A stretch of DNA of 64,000 bases from Massilia pinisoli (GTDB lineage Bacteria; Pseudomonadota; Gammaproteobacteria; Burkholderiales; Burkholderiaceae_D): the NCBI RefSeq assembly GCF_024753285.1, contig NZ_JANUGW010000004.1:310001-374000 (forward strand), given 5' to 3'. The translations under genes and the position numbers were made by a program. The notes under the pieces were generated by a model that was not told the DNA's origin, did no database searches, and saw only the letters and a list, made by a program, of their open reading frames with translations. Below, piece by piece: positions 42,178 to 50,976 of this stretch. Position 1 is the first letter of the stretch. The number at the start of each line of letters is the position of its first letter.

Positions 42178-42849
42178 ATGGATGAACTTATACGCAACTT
42201 GGCGGTCTACGCACTGCCGGTCCTCTTTGCGATCACGATGCACGACGCCGCCCAGGCATTCGTCGCAAAGCGCTTCGGGGACAATACCGCCCACGCCGCA
42301 GGGCGTACCACGCTCAACCCGCTGGCCCACATCGATCCCGTCGGCACCATCCTGATCCCGGTCGTGATGTACCTGATGTCCGGCTTCGTGTTCGGCTACG
42401 CGAAACCGCTGCCGATCAATTACGGCCAGATGCGCCATCCGAAGCGCGACATGGCATGGGTCGCGCTGTCCGGCCCGGGCGCCAATTTCCTGATGGCGCT
42501 GATATGGGTTCTGCTGGGCATCTTCCTCGACTACTTCAGCGTGCAGGAGTCGTTCCCGCACCTCGTGGCGGATGCCGGCCTGAAGACGAATCTGTGGCTG
42601 ATGGCGTTCAACCTGCTGCCGATCCCGTCGATGGATGGCGGCCGCGTGCTGTTTTCGATCCTGCCGCACAAGGCCGCGTTCCAGTTCGCGCGTCTGGAGC
42701 CGTACAGCTTCATCATCCTGCTGGCACTGATCTTCCTGCCGCGGATCGGGTTCCCGAACGTGATCGGCTACTGGCTGTTCTTCGTCGAGCTGATCGCGAA
42801 GCTGCTGCTGCACCTGATCGTCTCCCCCCTGAACATTCTCCTGACCTGA
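42178..42849 (+). CDS. Site-2-protease (M50) homologue with degenerate active site
   Basis: A 223-residue polytopic protein with M50 layout: membrane segments at about 8-28, 50-72, 98-122, 135-155 and 180-210. The usual zinc motif HEXXH is replaced by H-D-A-A-Q in ITMHDAAQAF (about residues 21-25), so both the general base Glu and the second zinc His are changed. The other M50 motif, NLLPIPSMDGGRVL, is intact. It lies between the yciO-like gene and trpS. If the reading is right, this copy is a pseudo-enzyme. Confidence 0.85.
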   Translation: MDELIRNLAVYALPVLFAITMHDAAQAFVAKRFGDNTAHAAGRTTLNPLAHIDPVGTILIPVVMYLMSGFVFGYAKPLPINYGQMRHPKRDMAWVALSGPGANFLMALIWVLLGIFLDYFSVQESFPHLVADAGLKTNLWLMAFNLLPIPSMDGGRVLFSILPHKAAFQFARLEPYSFIILLALIFLPRIGFPNVIGYWLFFVELIAKLLLHLIVSPLNILLT

Positions 42850-42856
42850 GATCGCT

Positions 42857-44059
42857 ATGTTTCCCGACCGTGTCGTTTCCGGCATGCGCCCCACCGGGCT
42901 GATGCACCTTGGCCACTACCATGGCGCGCTGAAGAACTGGATCCGCATGCAGTCCGAACTGCCGTGCCTGTTCTTCGTCGCCGACTGGCACGCGCTGACC
43001 ACGCACTACGATGACCCCACGATCATCGAGAAGAGCACCTGGGACATGGTGATCGACTGGCTGGCGGCCGGCATCGACCCGGCGCAGGCCACGATCTTCA
43101 TCCAGTCGAAGGTGCCGGAGCACGCGGAACTGCATTTGCTGCTGTCGATGGCGACGCCGCTCGGCTGGCTCGAGCGCGTGCCGACGTACAAGGACCAGAT
43201 CGAGAACCTCGCCAACCGCGACCTCGCCACGTACGGCTTCCTCGGCTACCCGCTGCTGCAGGCGGCCGACGTGCTGATCTACCGCGCCACGCAGGTGCCC
43301 GTGGGCGAAGACCAGGTGCCGCACATCGAGATGATGCGCGAGATCGCACGCCGTTTTAACCACCTGTACGGCAAGGAACCGGGCTTCGAGCAGAAGGCGC
43401 TGGAAGCCGTCAAAAAACTCGGCAGCAAGCGCGCCAAGCTGTACGCGGAATTGCGCACGGCGTACCAGCAGGATGGCGACGACGCGGCGCTGGAGCAGGC
43501 GCAGGCCATGCTGGACGAGGCGGGCAGCCTGTCGAACATCGACCGCGAGCGCCTGTTCGGCTATCTCGAGGGCAGCCGCAAGATCATCCTCGTCGAGCCG
43601 CAGGTCAAGCTGACGGAAGCGTCACGCCTGCCGGGTCTCGACGGCCGCAAGATGTCGAAGAGCTACGGCAATTCGATCTCGCTGCGCGAAGATCCGGAAT
43701 CCGTCACGAAGAAGATCCGCACGATGCCGACCGACCCCGCGCGCGTGCGCCGCAGCGACGCGGGCGACCCGCTGAAATGCCCCGTGTGGCAGCTGCACGA
43801 AGTCTATTCCGACGCGGACACGAAAGACTGGGTCATGAAGGGCTGCACGAGCGCCGGCATCGGCTGCCTCGAGTGCAAGCAGCCCGTCGTGGATGCCGTG
43901 CTGGCCGAGCAGGAACCGATGCACGAGCGTGCCCAGCAATACGTCGACGACCCGTCGCTCGTGCGCGCCATCGTCGCCGACGGCTGCGAGAAGGCCCGCA
44001 AGCTGGCGCAGGAAACGATGCGCGACGTGCGCGAAGCCATGGGTCTGTCGTACACCTGA
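42857..44059 (+). CDS. trpS: Tryptophanyl-tRNA synthetase
   Basis: A 400-residue class I aminoacyl-tRNA synthetase, of the longer form with a C-terminal extension. The HIGH-like motif is HLGHY (near residues 17-21) and the KMSKS signature is GRKMSKSYGN (near 260-269). It starts 7 nt after the M50 gene. Its TGA overlaps the ATG of the next gene by one base. Such coupling indicates one operon through the methyltransferase. Confidence 0.96.
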   Translation: MFPDRVVSGMRPTGLMHLGHYHGALKNWIRMQSELPCLFFVADWHALTTHYDDPTIIEKSTWDMVIDWLAAGIDPAQATIFIQSKVPEHAELHLLLSMATPLGWLERVPTYKDQIENLANRDLATYGFLGYPLLQAADVLIYRATQVPVGEDQVPHIEMMREIARRFNHLYGKEPGFEQKALEAVKKLGSKRAKLYAELRTAYQQDGDDAALEQAQAMLDEAGSLSNIDRERLFGYLEGSRKIILVEPQVKLTEASRLPGLDGRKMSKSYGNSISLREDPESVTKKIRTMPTDPARVRRSDAGDPLKCPVWQLHEVYSDADTKDWVMKGCTSAGIGCLECKQPVVDAVLAEQEPMHERAQQYVDDPSLVRAIVADGCEKARKLAQETMRDVREAMGLSYT

Positions 44060-44613
44060 TGCACGGCGCGACCGACACTCCATCGACCTGGGTCGCGCGC
44101 TGGGCGCCGGCGATCCCGCACGGCGAGGTGCTCGACCTCGCGTGCGGCGGCGGGCGCCACGCGCGCCTGCTGGCGGCGCTCGGTCACCCCGTGCAGGCCG
44201 TCGACCGCGACGCCACGGCATTGGCGCAGGCGGCCGGGCCCGGCATCACGACCATGCAGCACGACCTGGAAGCCGACGGCGCGGCCTGGCCGTTCGCACC
44301 GCGCCGCTTCGCCGGCGTCGTCGTCACGAACTACCTGCATTGCCCGCTGTTCGCGCACCTTGCCGCCGCGCTGGCGCCGGACGGGATCCTGATTTACGAA
44401 ACCTTCGCGCAGGGGAACGAACGCTTCGGCAAGCCATCGAATCCGGCGTTCCTGCTGGCGCCCGGCGAGTTGCTGAAGATGGCGCTCGCCCACGGCTTGC
44501 GGGTGCTGGCGTACGAGGATGGCGTCGTCGACGCGCCCCGTCCCGCGCGCGTGCAGCGGCTGTGCGCGGCGGCGCCGGACGTCGATCCCGGGAGCGTCCG
44601 GCTCGACACCTGA
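44059..44613 (+). CDS. Class I SAM-dependent methyltransferase
   Basis: A 184-residue methyltransferase. The SAM-binding motif I is VLDLACGGGRHARLLAALGH (about residues 24-43). The DxxxxD-like GPGITTMQHDLE, VVTNYLHCPLF and the final strand suggest a complete fold. It starts on the last base of the trpS stop codon. The substrate is unknown; small sequence length and lack of an extra domain suggest a small-molecule or lipid-quinone target. Confidence 0.85.
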   Translation: MHGATDTPSTWVARWAPAIPHGEVLDLACGGGRHARLLAALGHPVQAVDRDATALAQAAGPGITTMQHDLEADGAAWPFAPRRFAGVVVTNYLHCPLFAHLAAALAPDGILIYETFAQGNERFGKPSNPAFLLAPGELLKMALAHGLRVLAYEDGVVDAPRPARVQRLCAAAPDVDPGSVRLDT

Positions 44614-44725
44614 CGGAGATGTAACGAACCTGTAACCATGCCATTTATATGGTGTGGAATGAACCATAACACCAGGCTATCCGCTACAATCGACATTTAT
44701 TTATTAACGGCACGGTCCACTGATT

Positions 44726-45622
44726 ATGATTAAGGGCAGCATAGTAGCAATCGTCACACCGATGTTCGAGGATGGAAGTTTGGACAGGGACAGCCTGCGC
44801 AAACTGCTCGACTGGCATGTGGCGGAAGGTACGGACGCAATCTGCATCGTCGGTACGACCGGCGAGTCGGCCACCGTGAGCCCGGACGAACACTGCGAAC
44901 TGATCAAGCTGGCGGTCGACCACATCGCCGGCCGCATCCCGGTCATGGCCGGCACGGGCGGCAATTCGACGGCCGAAGCGATCGCGCTGACGCGCCACGC
45001 CAAGGAAGTCGGTGCCGACGCCTCGCTGCAGGTCGTCCCGTACTACAACCGTCCGTCGCAGGAAGGCATGTATCGCCACTTCAAGGCGATCGCCGAATCG
45101 ACCGACCTGCCCGTGTATCTGTACAACGTGCCGGGCCGTACCGTGGCCGACATGAGCAACGAGACGGTGGTGCGCCTGGCCGCCATCGACAACATCGTTG
45201 GCATCAAGGATGCGACGGGCAACCTCGCGCGCTGCATCGAGCTGCTGCGCGACATCGACCGTTCGTTCGCCGGCAAGGGCAAATCGTTCGGCGTGTTCTC
45301 GGGCGACGATGCGAGCGCGCTGGCGCTGATGCTGTGCGGCGGCGCCGGCAACATCTCCGTGTCCGCGAACGTGGCACCCCGTGCGATGGCCGAGATGTGC
45401 AAGGCGGCGCTCGCCGGCGACGCCGCGCGCGCGATCGAGATCAACAACCGCGTGCTGGACCTGCACAGCAAGCTGTTCGTCGAGCCGAACCCGGTGCCGG
45501 TGAAATGGGCACTGGCCGAGATGGGCAAGATGCCGCCCGGCCTGCGCCTGCCGCTGGCGCCGCTGGCCGCGCAATACCACGACACGGTACGCGCCGCATT
45601 GCGCGCTTCCGGCGTCCTTTGA
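44726..45622 (+). CDS. dapA: 4-hydroxy-tetrahydrodipicolinate synthase
   Basis: A 298-residue TIM-barrel aldolase of lysine/diaminopimelate synthesis (pyruvate plus aspartate semialdehyde). The Schiff-base lysine is Lys161 (VGIKDATGN), the catalytic Tyr133 is in YNVPGRT, and the GTTGESAT motif is near residues 43-50. It precedes bamC by 41 bp, an order common in Betaproteobacteria. A TACAAT hexamer is 35 bp before the start and may be the -10 box. Confidence 0.96.
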   Translation: MIKGSIVAIVTPMFEDGSLDRDSLRKLLDWHVAEGTDAICIVGTTGESATVSPDEHCELIKLAVDHIAGRIPVMAGTGGNSTAEAIALTRHAKEVGADASLQVVPYYNRPSQEGMYRHFKAIAESTDLPVYLYNVPGRTVADMSNETVVRLAAIDNIVGIKDATGNLARCIELLRDIDRSFAGKGKSFGVFSGDDASALALMLCGGAGNISVSANVAPRAMAEMCKAALAGDAARAIEINNRVLDLHSKLFVEPNPVPVKWALAEMGKMPPGLRLPLAPLAAQYHDTVRAALRASGVL

Positions 45623-45663
45623 TAACGGTCCCCGGACCCTGCTGCATTACCAGCTTTAACGAC

Positions 45664-46794
45664 ATGACGAATCGCAAGATGATGACTTCCACCGCAGCCC
45701 GCACCGTGGCGCTGACCGCCATCGCGTTCAGCCTGGCCGCGTGCACGACCGTGTTCGAATCCGACAAGGTGGACTACAAGGCTTCCAAGAAGGCGGCCCC
45801 GCTGGACATCCCGCCCGACCTGACGCAACTGCAAAAGGACAACCGCTACGCCGTGCCGGATGGCCGCGGCGTCGCGACGGCCTCGGGCTTCCAGCAGCAG
45901 CGCAGCACCGCACCGGCCATCGCGGCCGCGTCCGGCGAGCAGATCGGGCAAGTGCCTACCGACACGATCCGCATCGAGCGCAACGGCAACCAGCGCTGGC
46001 TCGTGATCAAGGAAACGCCGGAGCAACTGTGGCCGCAGCTGCTGGAGTTCTGGCATAACTCGGGCTTCACCGTCGAGACCGAGTCGCCGCAGACCGGCAT
46101 CATGGAAACGAACTGGGCCGAGAACCGCGCCAAGATCCCGCAGGACTTCATCCGCCGCACGATCGGCAAGGTGTTCGATTCCGCGTATTCGACGGGCGAG
46201 CGCGACAAGTTCCGCACCCGCCTCGAGCGCCGTGCCGACGGCACGACCGAGATCTACATCAGCCACCGCGGCGCCGAGGAAGTGCTGACGGGTCCGCAGA
46301 AGGAAACGACGACGTGGACCGCGCGTCCGAACGATCCGGAGCTGGAAGCGGAATTCCTGGGCCGCCTGATGGCCCAGCTGACGGGTACGAAGGTCAAGGA
46401 CGCGACGGCATTCGTGACGAACGCGCCGCTGGAGCCGCAGCACGCGAAGCTGGAAGGCAACAAGGTCGTCGTCGACGAAGTCTTCGACCGTGCCTGGCGC
46501 CGCGTGGGCCTGGCGCTGGACCGCGTCGGCTTCACCGTCGAAGACCGCGACCGCGTGCAGGGCATCTACTACGTGCGCTACGTCGATCCGGACGCCGTCA
46601 AGAAGGAAGGCTTCTTCAGCAAGCTGTTCGGCAGCGACGACAAGAACAAGGAAGCGCAGAAGTACCGCGTGCTCGTCTCGACCGTGCAGGGCGCGACGTC
46701 GACCGACGTCACCGTGCAGACGAATGACGGCAAGCCGGACACGTCGCCGACCGGTGCGAAGATCCTCAAGCTGCTGGCGGACGAGCTGAAGTAA
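45664..46794 (+). CDS. bamC: BamC, outer-membrane assembly lipoprotein
   Basis: A 376-residue lipoprotein of the BAM complex. A signal peptide ends in the lipobox SLAAC (Cys near residue 26). The conserved N-terminal loop with LDIPPDLTQ (about 46-54) contacts BamD. Two helix-grip domains follow (about 100-215 and 245-375). An in-frame Met 5 codons later is an alternative start. It ends in a strong terminator. Confidence 0.9.
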   Translation: MTNRKMMTSTAARTVALTAIAFSLAACTTVFESDKVDYKASKKAAPLDIPPDLTQLQKDNRYAVPDGRGVATASGFQQQRSTAPAIAAASGEQIGQVPTDTIRIERNGNQRWLVIKETPEQLWPQLLEFWHNSGFTVETESPQTGIMETNWAENRAKIPQDFIRRTIGKVFDSAYSTGERDKFRTRLERRADGTTEIYISHRGAEEVLTGPQKETTTWTARPNDPELEAEFLGRLMAQLTGTKVKDATAFVTNAPLEPQHAKLEGNKVVVDEVFDRAWRRVGLALDRVGFTVEDRDRVQGIYYVRYVDPDAVKKEGFFSKLFGSDDKNKEAQKYRVLVSTVQGATSTDVTVQTNDGKPDTSPTGAKILKLLADELK

Positions 46795-46811
46795 TCGCGT
46801 TTCGCGCAAAT

Positions 46812-46839
46812 AAAAAACCGGCCGCTGGCCGGTTTTTTT
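46812..46839 (+). terminator. Rho-independent terminator after bamC
   Basis: AAAAAACCGGCC, GCT and GGCCGGTTTTTT form a strong bidirectional hairpin right after bamC. Confidence 0.9.
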
Positions 46840-46861
46840 ATTGGACGACGCCGCATTACGG

Positions 46862-46996
46862 GTAGGGTGGACGGCTGCGCCGTCCACGCGTCCAACCAGT
46901 GCCGATCGATCGCGCGATATGCATCTGTCCCTTGAACGCGTGGACGGCGCGAGCGCCAGCAATAAGCGGCATTCGCGTTATAGCCGTCCACTCTAC
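46862..46996. repeat. GTAGGGTGGAC repeat, copy F (long form)
   Basis: The left end GTAGGGTGGACGGCTGCGCCGTCCAC is intact. The right arm reads GCCGTCCACTCTAC (one mismatch) but is separated from CGTGGACGGC by an extra ~35 bp loop. The element is about 135 bp and lies between two terminators that face each other. Confidence 0.75.
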
Positions 46997-47032
46997 GCAA
47001 ATGCGCGTGCGTAAGCAGGACCGTACAGGCGT

Positions 47033-47061
47033 AAAAAAACCGGCCCGCAGGCCGGTTTTTT
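47033..47061 (-). terminator. Rho-independent terminator after the Ala-rich lipoprotein gene
   Basis: AAAAAACCGGCC, CGCA and GGCCGGTTTTTT form a bidirectional hairpin, 14 bp after the stop of the minus-strand lipoprotein gene. Confidence 0.88.
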
Positions 47062-47075
47062 CAGAGCGATTCGAA

Positions 47076-47348
47076 TTACTTCGAAGCAGCCGGAGCAGCA
47101 GCAGCCGAAGCGGCTTCAGCAGCAGCCGAAGCAGCCGAAGCAGCAGCCGACGCAGCCGAAGCGGCAGCGTCAGCAGCGGCCGGAGCAGCCGGGGTAGCGG
47201 CAGCGTCAGCAGCCGGAGCGGCCGGAGCAGCAGCCGGAGCGGTGGTCTCAGCAGCCGGAGCCGCCGGGGTCACGGTGGTTTCTTCTTTCTTCGAGCAGGC
47301 AGCCAGAGCAACAGCCAGCAGGGAAACGATCAGCAGAGATTTTTTCAT
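47076..47348 (-). CDS. Small Ala/Pro-rich lipoprotein, 90 aa
   Basis: A 90-residue protein with a lipoprotein signal and lipobox (MKKSLLIVSLLAVALAACSKKEE, Cys18). The mature part is low-complexity: about two-thirds Ala, with Pro, Thr and Ser and repeats of AASAASAAA. It has no known enzymatic fold and resembles Braun-type or spacer lipoproteins. The DNA is a run of imperfect GCAGC/GGAGC-type repeats. A palindrome lies in its upstream region. The gene is a separate transcript ended by a terminator. Confidence 0.75.
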   Translation of the reverse strand: MKKSLLIVSLLAVALAACSKKEETTVTPAAPAAETTAPAAAPAAPAADAAATPAAPAAADAAASAASAAASAASAAAEAASAAAAPAASK

Positions 47349-47386
47349 GGTTTTTCCTTAATTGATTCAAAAGGGTGGTGCGATGA

Positions 47387-47404
47387 ATAATTACCGGTAA
47401 TTAT
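47387..47404. promoter_or_regulatory. 18-bp perfect palindrome upstream of the lipoprotein gene
   Basis: ATAATTACCGGTAATTAT is a perfect palindrome centred 48 bp upstream of the lipoprotein ATG. It could be an operator or a 5'-leader hairpin. The 47349-47622 region contains no gene otherwise and is AT-rich. Confidence 0.4.
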
Positions 47405-47622
47405 CGCTCGTCAGGAATTCTCTTGTTTGTATACTTTGGAAAAAGTGCCTACAGACAACGGAACCTTCCTAACCCGATATTATAGCCAAATTTACTGAAT
47501 CGCAATAGAAAAGTCGTGTCAAGACGTAACAGTTGCCAGAACGGGCAACATTCATTTTCTGGCAACGGGATGCCGCCGTCCGTGCGCTAGTTCTCATAGG
47601 AGAAAACACGCAACACATGTAA

Positions 47623-48102
47623 TTACAGCCCGGTAACACTTGTCTGCAGGCCAGGCTGTGATTCTGCCCAAATCGCGTCGAAACGCTGGCGCGACAACTC
47701 GGTTTGTTGCGGTGCGTCAAAAGCGGCCTCACCGCGCAGGTGATCGCTGTGGAAGCGCCGCACGATATGCTGGTCGTCCGCGATGCAGAACGAATCCGTG
47801 AGCGATCGCAACCCGCGCGGCGTGCGCCGGCATTCGATGCCGTGCGCATAGTCCTGCAACAGCCGGATGAAACGCGGCGCCTCGCGTTCCAGATACGCCG
47901 GGTCGTGCAGCGCGAGGCGCAGCTGGCCGCCGCCGTGCAGGAAGCGGCGCAGCGTGGCATCGACGTCCGGCGCGCCCAGCCGGAACAGGGCGAAATCCGG
48001 ATCGAACATGACGAGCGTCGCCTGCGCGCGCGCCAGCACCGCGCCCAGATGCTGCTGGAACGCGGCGCGGGTGTCGAAGGGCAGGAGCACGGGATCCGTC
48101 AT
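47623..48102 (-). CDS. Conserved hypothetical protein, 159 aa, following roxA
   Basis: The protein has no signal peptide or membrane segment. The middle reads DPDFALFRLGAPDVDATLRRFLHGG, then LALHDPAYLEREAPRFIRLLQDY and RRFHSDHLRGEAAFD. This looks like a phospholipase-D-like fold half that lacks the HKD motif. The start MTDPVLLPFDTRA was chosen; 13 nt separate it from the upstream gene roxA, so they are co-transcribed. I cannot name a function; it may have to do with ribosome or envelope maintenance, but this is only from the neighbour. Confidence 0.65.
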   Translation of the reverse strand: MTDPVLLPFDTRAAFQQHLGAVLARAQATLVMFDPDFALFRLGAPDVDATLRRFLHGGGQLRLALHDPAYLEREAPRFIRLLQDYAHGIECRRTPRGLRSLTDSFCIADDQHIVRRFHSDHLRGEAAFDAPQQTELSRQRFDAIWAESQPGLQTSVTGL

Positions 48103-48115
48103 GATCAGTACATTA

Positions 48116-49237
48116 TCAGGCCAATTCGAGCCAACCGTCCTGGTACCACGTGTACAGCGCGTCCAGCACGTCGTCGGACGCCTGGTCGAGCACGTTGCCG
48201 GGCAGGCCACGTTCGTTGGCGAGGACGTCGAGCACGGTCTTGTCCGCGCGTCCGACGGCAAACGATTCGCCATTGATGAACACGTGCTTACCACGGTACA
48301 GCATCAGCGTCTTGGGCGACAACTGCAGACCCTTCTTCGCGGCCTGTTCCATGAAGCGGCCCACCGTCAGGGGCTTGGCCACCGGCGTGAAGAACACGTT
48401 GTGCTTAGGCTCGGACAGATATTCGCCCAGGAAGATCGTGACGTCTTCCTCGTCCCAGCGCACCTTGTTGAGTTCCTCGGTGACCGTGGTCAGCATGTCG
48501 CGCGGGATCTCGGCCGGGTTCTTCGCGGGTGCGAGGCCGGGGTCGGCATAGCGGCCGGGCAGGTCGATCGAGTCGGCCATGAATTGCAGGAACGCTTCGC
48601 CCAGTTCCTGGAACGACGGCGCGCGGAAGCCGATCGAATACGTCATGCATTCGCCCTCGGCCACACCGTCGTGCGCGTAGTGCGGCGGCAGGTACAGCAT
48701 GTCGCCCGGCTCCAGCACGAATTCCTGTTCCGGTTCGAAGTTCGCGAGGATCTTCAGCGGCAGGCCTTCGACGAGTGTCAGGTCCTGCTGTGCGCCGATG
48801 CGCCAGCGGCGCTTGCCCTGCGCTTGCAGAAGGAACACGTCGTAGGAATCGAAGTGCGGGCCCACGCCGCCGCCGTCCGTCGCGTAGCTGACCATCAGGT
48901 CGTCCAGGCGCGCGTCCGGCACGAAGCGGAACTGGCGCAGCAGGGCGTCGGCCTTCGGTTCGTGCAGGTTGACGCCCTGCACGAGCATGGTCCATTCGCG
49001 CTGCGTTGTCGGCGGCAGCTCGGCCAGCGGGCCGTGTTGCATGTCCCAGGTGCCATCGGTCAAGGTGACGAGGCGGGATTCGACGTGGTTGAGCTTGGCC
49101 AGCTCGGCCAGCTTGTCCACCTTGAGCAGCGGCTTGAAATTGGGGATCGCCTGGCGGATGAGCAGGGGTTTCTTGTGCCAGTAGTCGCGGAGGAACTGGG
49201 CGGGGGTGATGTTCCCGAGGAGCTGTAATTTTTGCAT
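48116..49237 (-). CDS. roxA: RoxA/YcfD-type ribosomal protein uL16 arginine hydroxylase
   Basis: A 373-residue JmjC-type 2-oxoglutarate/Fe(II) oxygenase that hydroxylates uL16. Iron ligands are His128 and Asp130 (VGPHFDSYD) and a distal His189 (PPHYAHDG). The N-terminal FLRDYWHKKPLLIRQA and C-terminal winged-helix region are family features. The start MQKLQLLGNITPAQFL is conserved. It forms an operon with the 159-aa gene and is divergent from slyD with a 206-bp gap. Confidence 0.9.
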   Translation of the reverse strand: MQKLQLLGNITPAQFLRDYWHKKPLLIRQAIPNFKPLLKVDKLAELAKLNHVESRLVTLTDGTWDMQHGPLAELPPTTQREWTMLVQGVNLHEPKADALLRQFRFVPDARLDDLMVSYATDGGGVGPHFDSYDVFLLQAQGKRRWRIGAQQDLTLVEGLPLKILANFEPEQEFVLEPGDMLYLPPHYAHDGVAEGECMTYSIGFRAPSFQELGEAFLQFMADSIDLPGRYADPGLAPAKNPAEIPRDMLTTVTEELNKVRWDEEDVTIFLGEYLSEPKHNVFFTPVAKPLTVGRFMEQAAKKGLQLSPKTLMLYRGKHVFINGESFAVGRADKTVLDVLANERGLPGNVLDQASDDVLDALYTWYQDGWLELA

Positions 49238-49443
49238 GCGCCATTATAACCAGCGCCTGTTGTGGTCAGTGGCTCCTAAAACCGTCGCGAGCGGAAGCAA
49301 TGGTGGTCGAGAAGCGCAGCTGTACGACAGTACAGTGAGCGTCGCAGCCTGCGCGGCCCGGGCGCCAGTGCGACGCGCAGTAGGTTTTTGGCGCCACTGG
49401 TGGTAGGGTTATAATCGCAACCTTACCCACGAAAGGAAGTGCA

Positions 49444-49986
49444 ATGAAGATTGCCCAGAACACGGTTGTGTCGGTGAACTATAAGCTGTCCGACGCCCAG
49501 AACAACCTGATCGAAGACGGCGCCCAGCCGATGGTCTACCTGCACGGCGGTTACGAGAACACGCTGCCGAAGATCGAAGAAGAGCTGGACGGCAAGGACG
49601 TGGGTTACACGTCGACCATCCAGATCGAGCCGGAAGACGCGTTCGGCGACTACGATCCGAACCTGGTGAAGGTCGAGGAACGCAACCGCCTGCCGGAACC
49701 GATCGAAGTCGGCATGCAATTCGAAGGCGTGGCCGAAGGCAGCGACGAAGAGCCCGTGATCTTCACCGTCACCGAGATCGCCGACGACAAGGTCGTCCTG
49801 GACGGCAACCACCCGCTGGCCGGCATGGCCCTGCGCTTCGACCTGTCCGTGATCGACGTGCGTGCCGCGACGCCGGAAGAGATCGCGCACGGCCACGTGC
49901 ACGGTGCCCATGGCCATGACCACGGCCACGACGACATGGAAGACGGCGAGCCGGGCGACCACTTCCGCAGCCAGCCGCTGCAGTAA
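49444..49986 (+). CDS. slyD: SlyD-type FKBP peptidyl-prolyl isomerase
   Basis: A 180-residue protein folding catalyst and metallochaperone. The FKBP domain includes YKLSDAQNNLIEDGAQPMVYLHGG and the IF (insert-in-flap) domain of about 75-125 (EPEDAFGDYDPNLV). The C-terminal tail has clustered histidines (HGHVHGAHGHDHGHDD) that bind nickel or other metals. GGAAG precedes the start. It is divergent from roxA. Confidence 0.92.
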   Translation: MKIAQNTVVSVNYKLSDAQNNLIEDGAQPMVYLHGGYENTLPKIEEELDGKDVGYTSTIQIEPEDAFGDYDPNLVKVEERNRLPEPIEVGMQFEGVAEGSDEEPVIFTVTEIADDKVVLDGNHPLAGMALRFDLSVIDVRAATPEEIAHGHVHGAHGHDHGHDDMEDGEPGDHFRSQPLQ

Positions 49987-50014
49987 TCCACGGCGCCTCG
50001 CGTCGGCCGGGTGG

Positions 50015-50974
50015 TTACTGGCCCCTGGCCGGCTTCGCCGTCTCCACCTTGCGCGGATCGACCTTGAACAAGGTCTTCGTCGCCGGATCGACGACGACCT
50101 CGAGCGCATCGGCACCGGCCGCCAGATGGCCGACATTCCCCCGCCATTCGATCGCCGGCTTCCCGCGCACGCGCGTGCCATCGACGAGCAATACCTTGCC
50201 GTGGAATTTCTGCGCCAGCGACACGATCAGCCGCCGCGGTTCGGCGAAGCCGTCGTTGTCCGGCGCCGTGTCGCGCAGCAGGGCCTGCAGGCCCGTCGGC
50301 TGCGACAACGCCTTCACGTCCCCTTCGGAAAACAGCACGACCGCCTCCAGCTTGTCGCGCCGCGCGATGGCGAACAGGCGGTTCAGCCAGAAGCGGTTGG
50401 CGACGAGCCGGTCTTCGTACTCGCTGTTGCGGCCCGCCTCGTTCAGGTAGTGGTTGTTATTGGCCGGCATGTTGATCGTGGCGTACAGCACCTTGCCGAC
50501 CGACCAGTGCGCATTCTCCGCATAGCTGCGAAAGCGCGGGCTCATCGACTGGCGCGTCAGCGCCACCTTGCGTACGCCCAGCGTGTTCGGTTCACCGTAG
50601 AACAGTTCGCGGATGCGGTTCAGGCGTTCGATCGCGTTCGTGCGGCCGGCCGTGTTGCGGCACTCGGTCCAGTCGCTGCCGGCCGGCAGCACGACGACGG
50701 GCCGGTGCGCTTCGTCGATCAAGTCGCGCCGCTTCTGGTACAGCTTGTCCGTGCAGGGCTCGTTCGCGCCCTTGATGCCCGTGACGACGAGGAAGGCGAC
50801 GTCGCCGTCGTCGTTGTCGGCGAGCGCCTGCTTCAAGTGTTTTTCGCCGCCGTCCGTGAAGCCGTGGCCGATGATGGCGAAGCGGTGCGCCTCGTCCTCG
50901 CGCACCGCGGCGCGCGCGCCGCCCGCGAGCAGCAGGGCGAGGGCGAGCAGGAGTACCGAACGGCGTCGCGGCAT
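50015..50974 (-). CDS. Secreted metallophosphoesterase-like protein lacking metal ligands
   Basis: A 319-residue protein with a Sec signal peptide (MPRRRSVLLLALALLLAGGARA). The order of segments resembles calcineurin-like metallophosphoesterases: a first strand HRFAIIGHGF (usual GD replaced), VAFLVVTGIKG (usual HLGD replaced), LPAGSDWTEC (usual PGDNEWTDC) and NAHWSVGKVLYATINMP. The usual metal-binding Asp/His are missing at the first three sites. It starts 2 nt after mutS stop on the same strand, so it is likely co-transcribed. Family call rests on landmarks only. Confidence 0.5.
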   Translation of the reverse strand: MPRRRSVLLLALALLLAGGARAAVREDEAHRFAIIGHGFTDGGEKHLKQALADNDDGDVAFLVVTGIKGANEPCTDKLYQKRRDLIDEAHRPVVVLPAGSDWTECRNTAGRTNAIERLNRIRELFYGEPNTLGVRKVALTRQSMSPRFRSYAENAHWSVGKVLYATINMPANNNHYLNEAGRNSEYEDRLVANRFWLNRLFAIARRDKLEAVVLFSEGDVKALSQPTGLQALLRDTAPDNDGFAEPRRLIVSLAQKFHGKVLLVDGTRVRGKPAIEWRGNVGHLAAGADALEVVVDPATKTLFKVDPRKVETAKPARGQ

Positions 50975-50976
50975 CG

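Noticed and set aside
47090..47280. CRISPR-like short repeats
   Set aside because: They are imperfect coding repeats of an Ala/Pro-rich lipoprotein, with no regular spacers.
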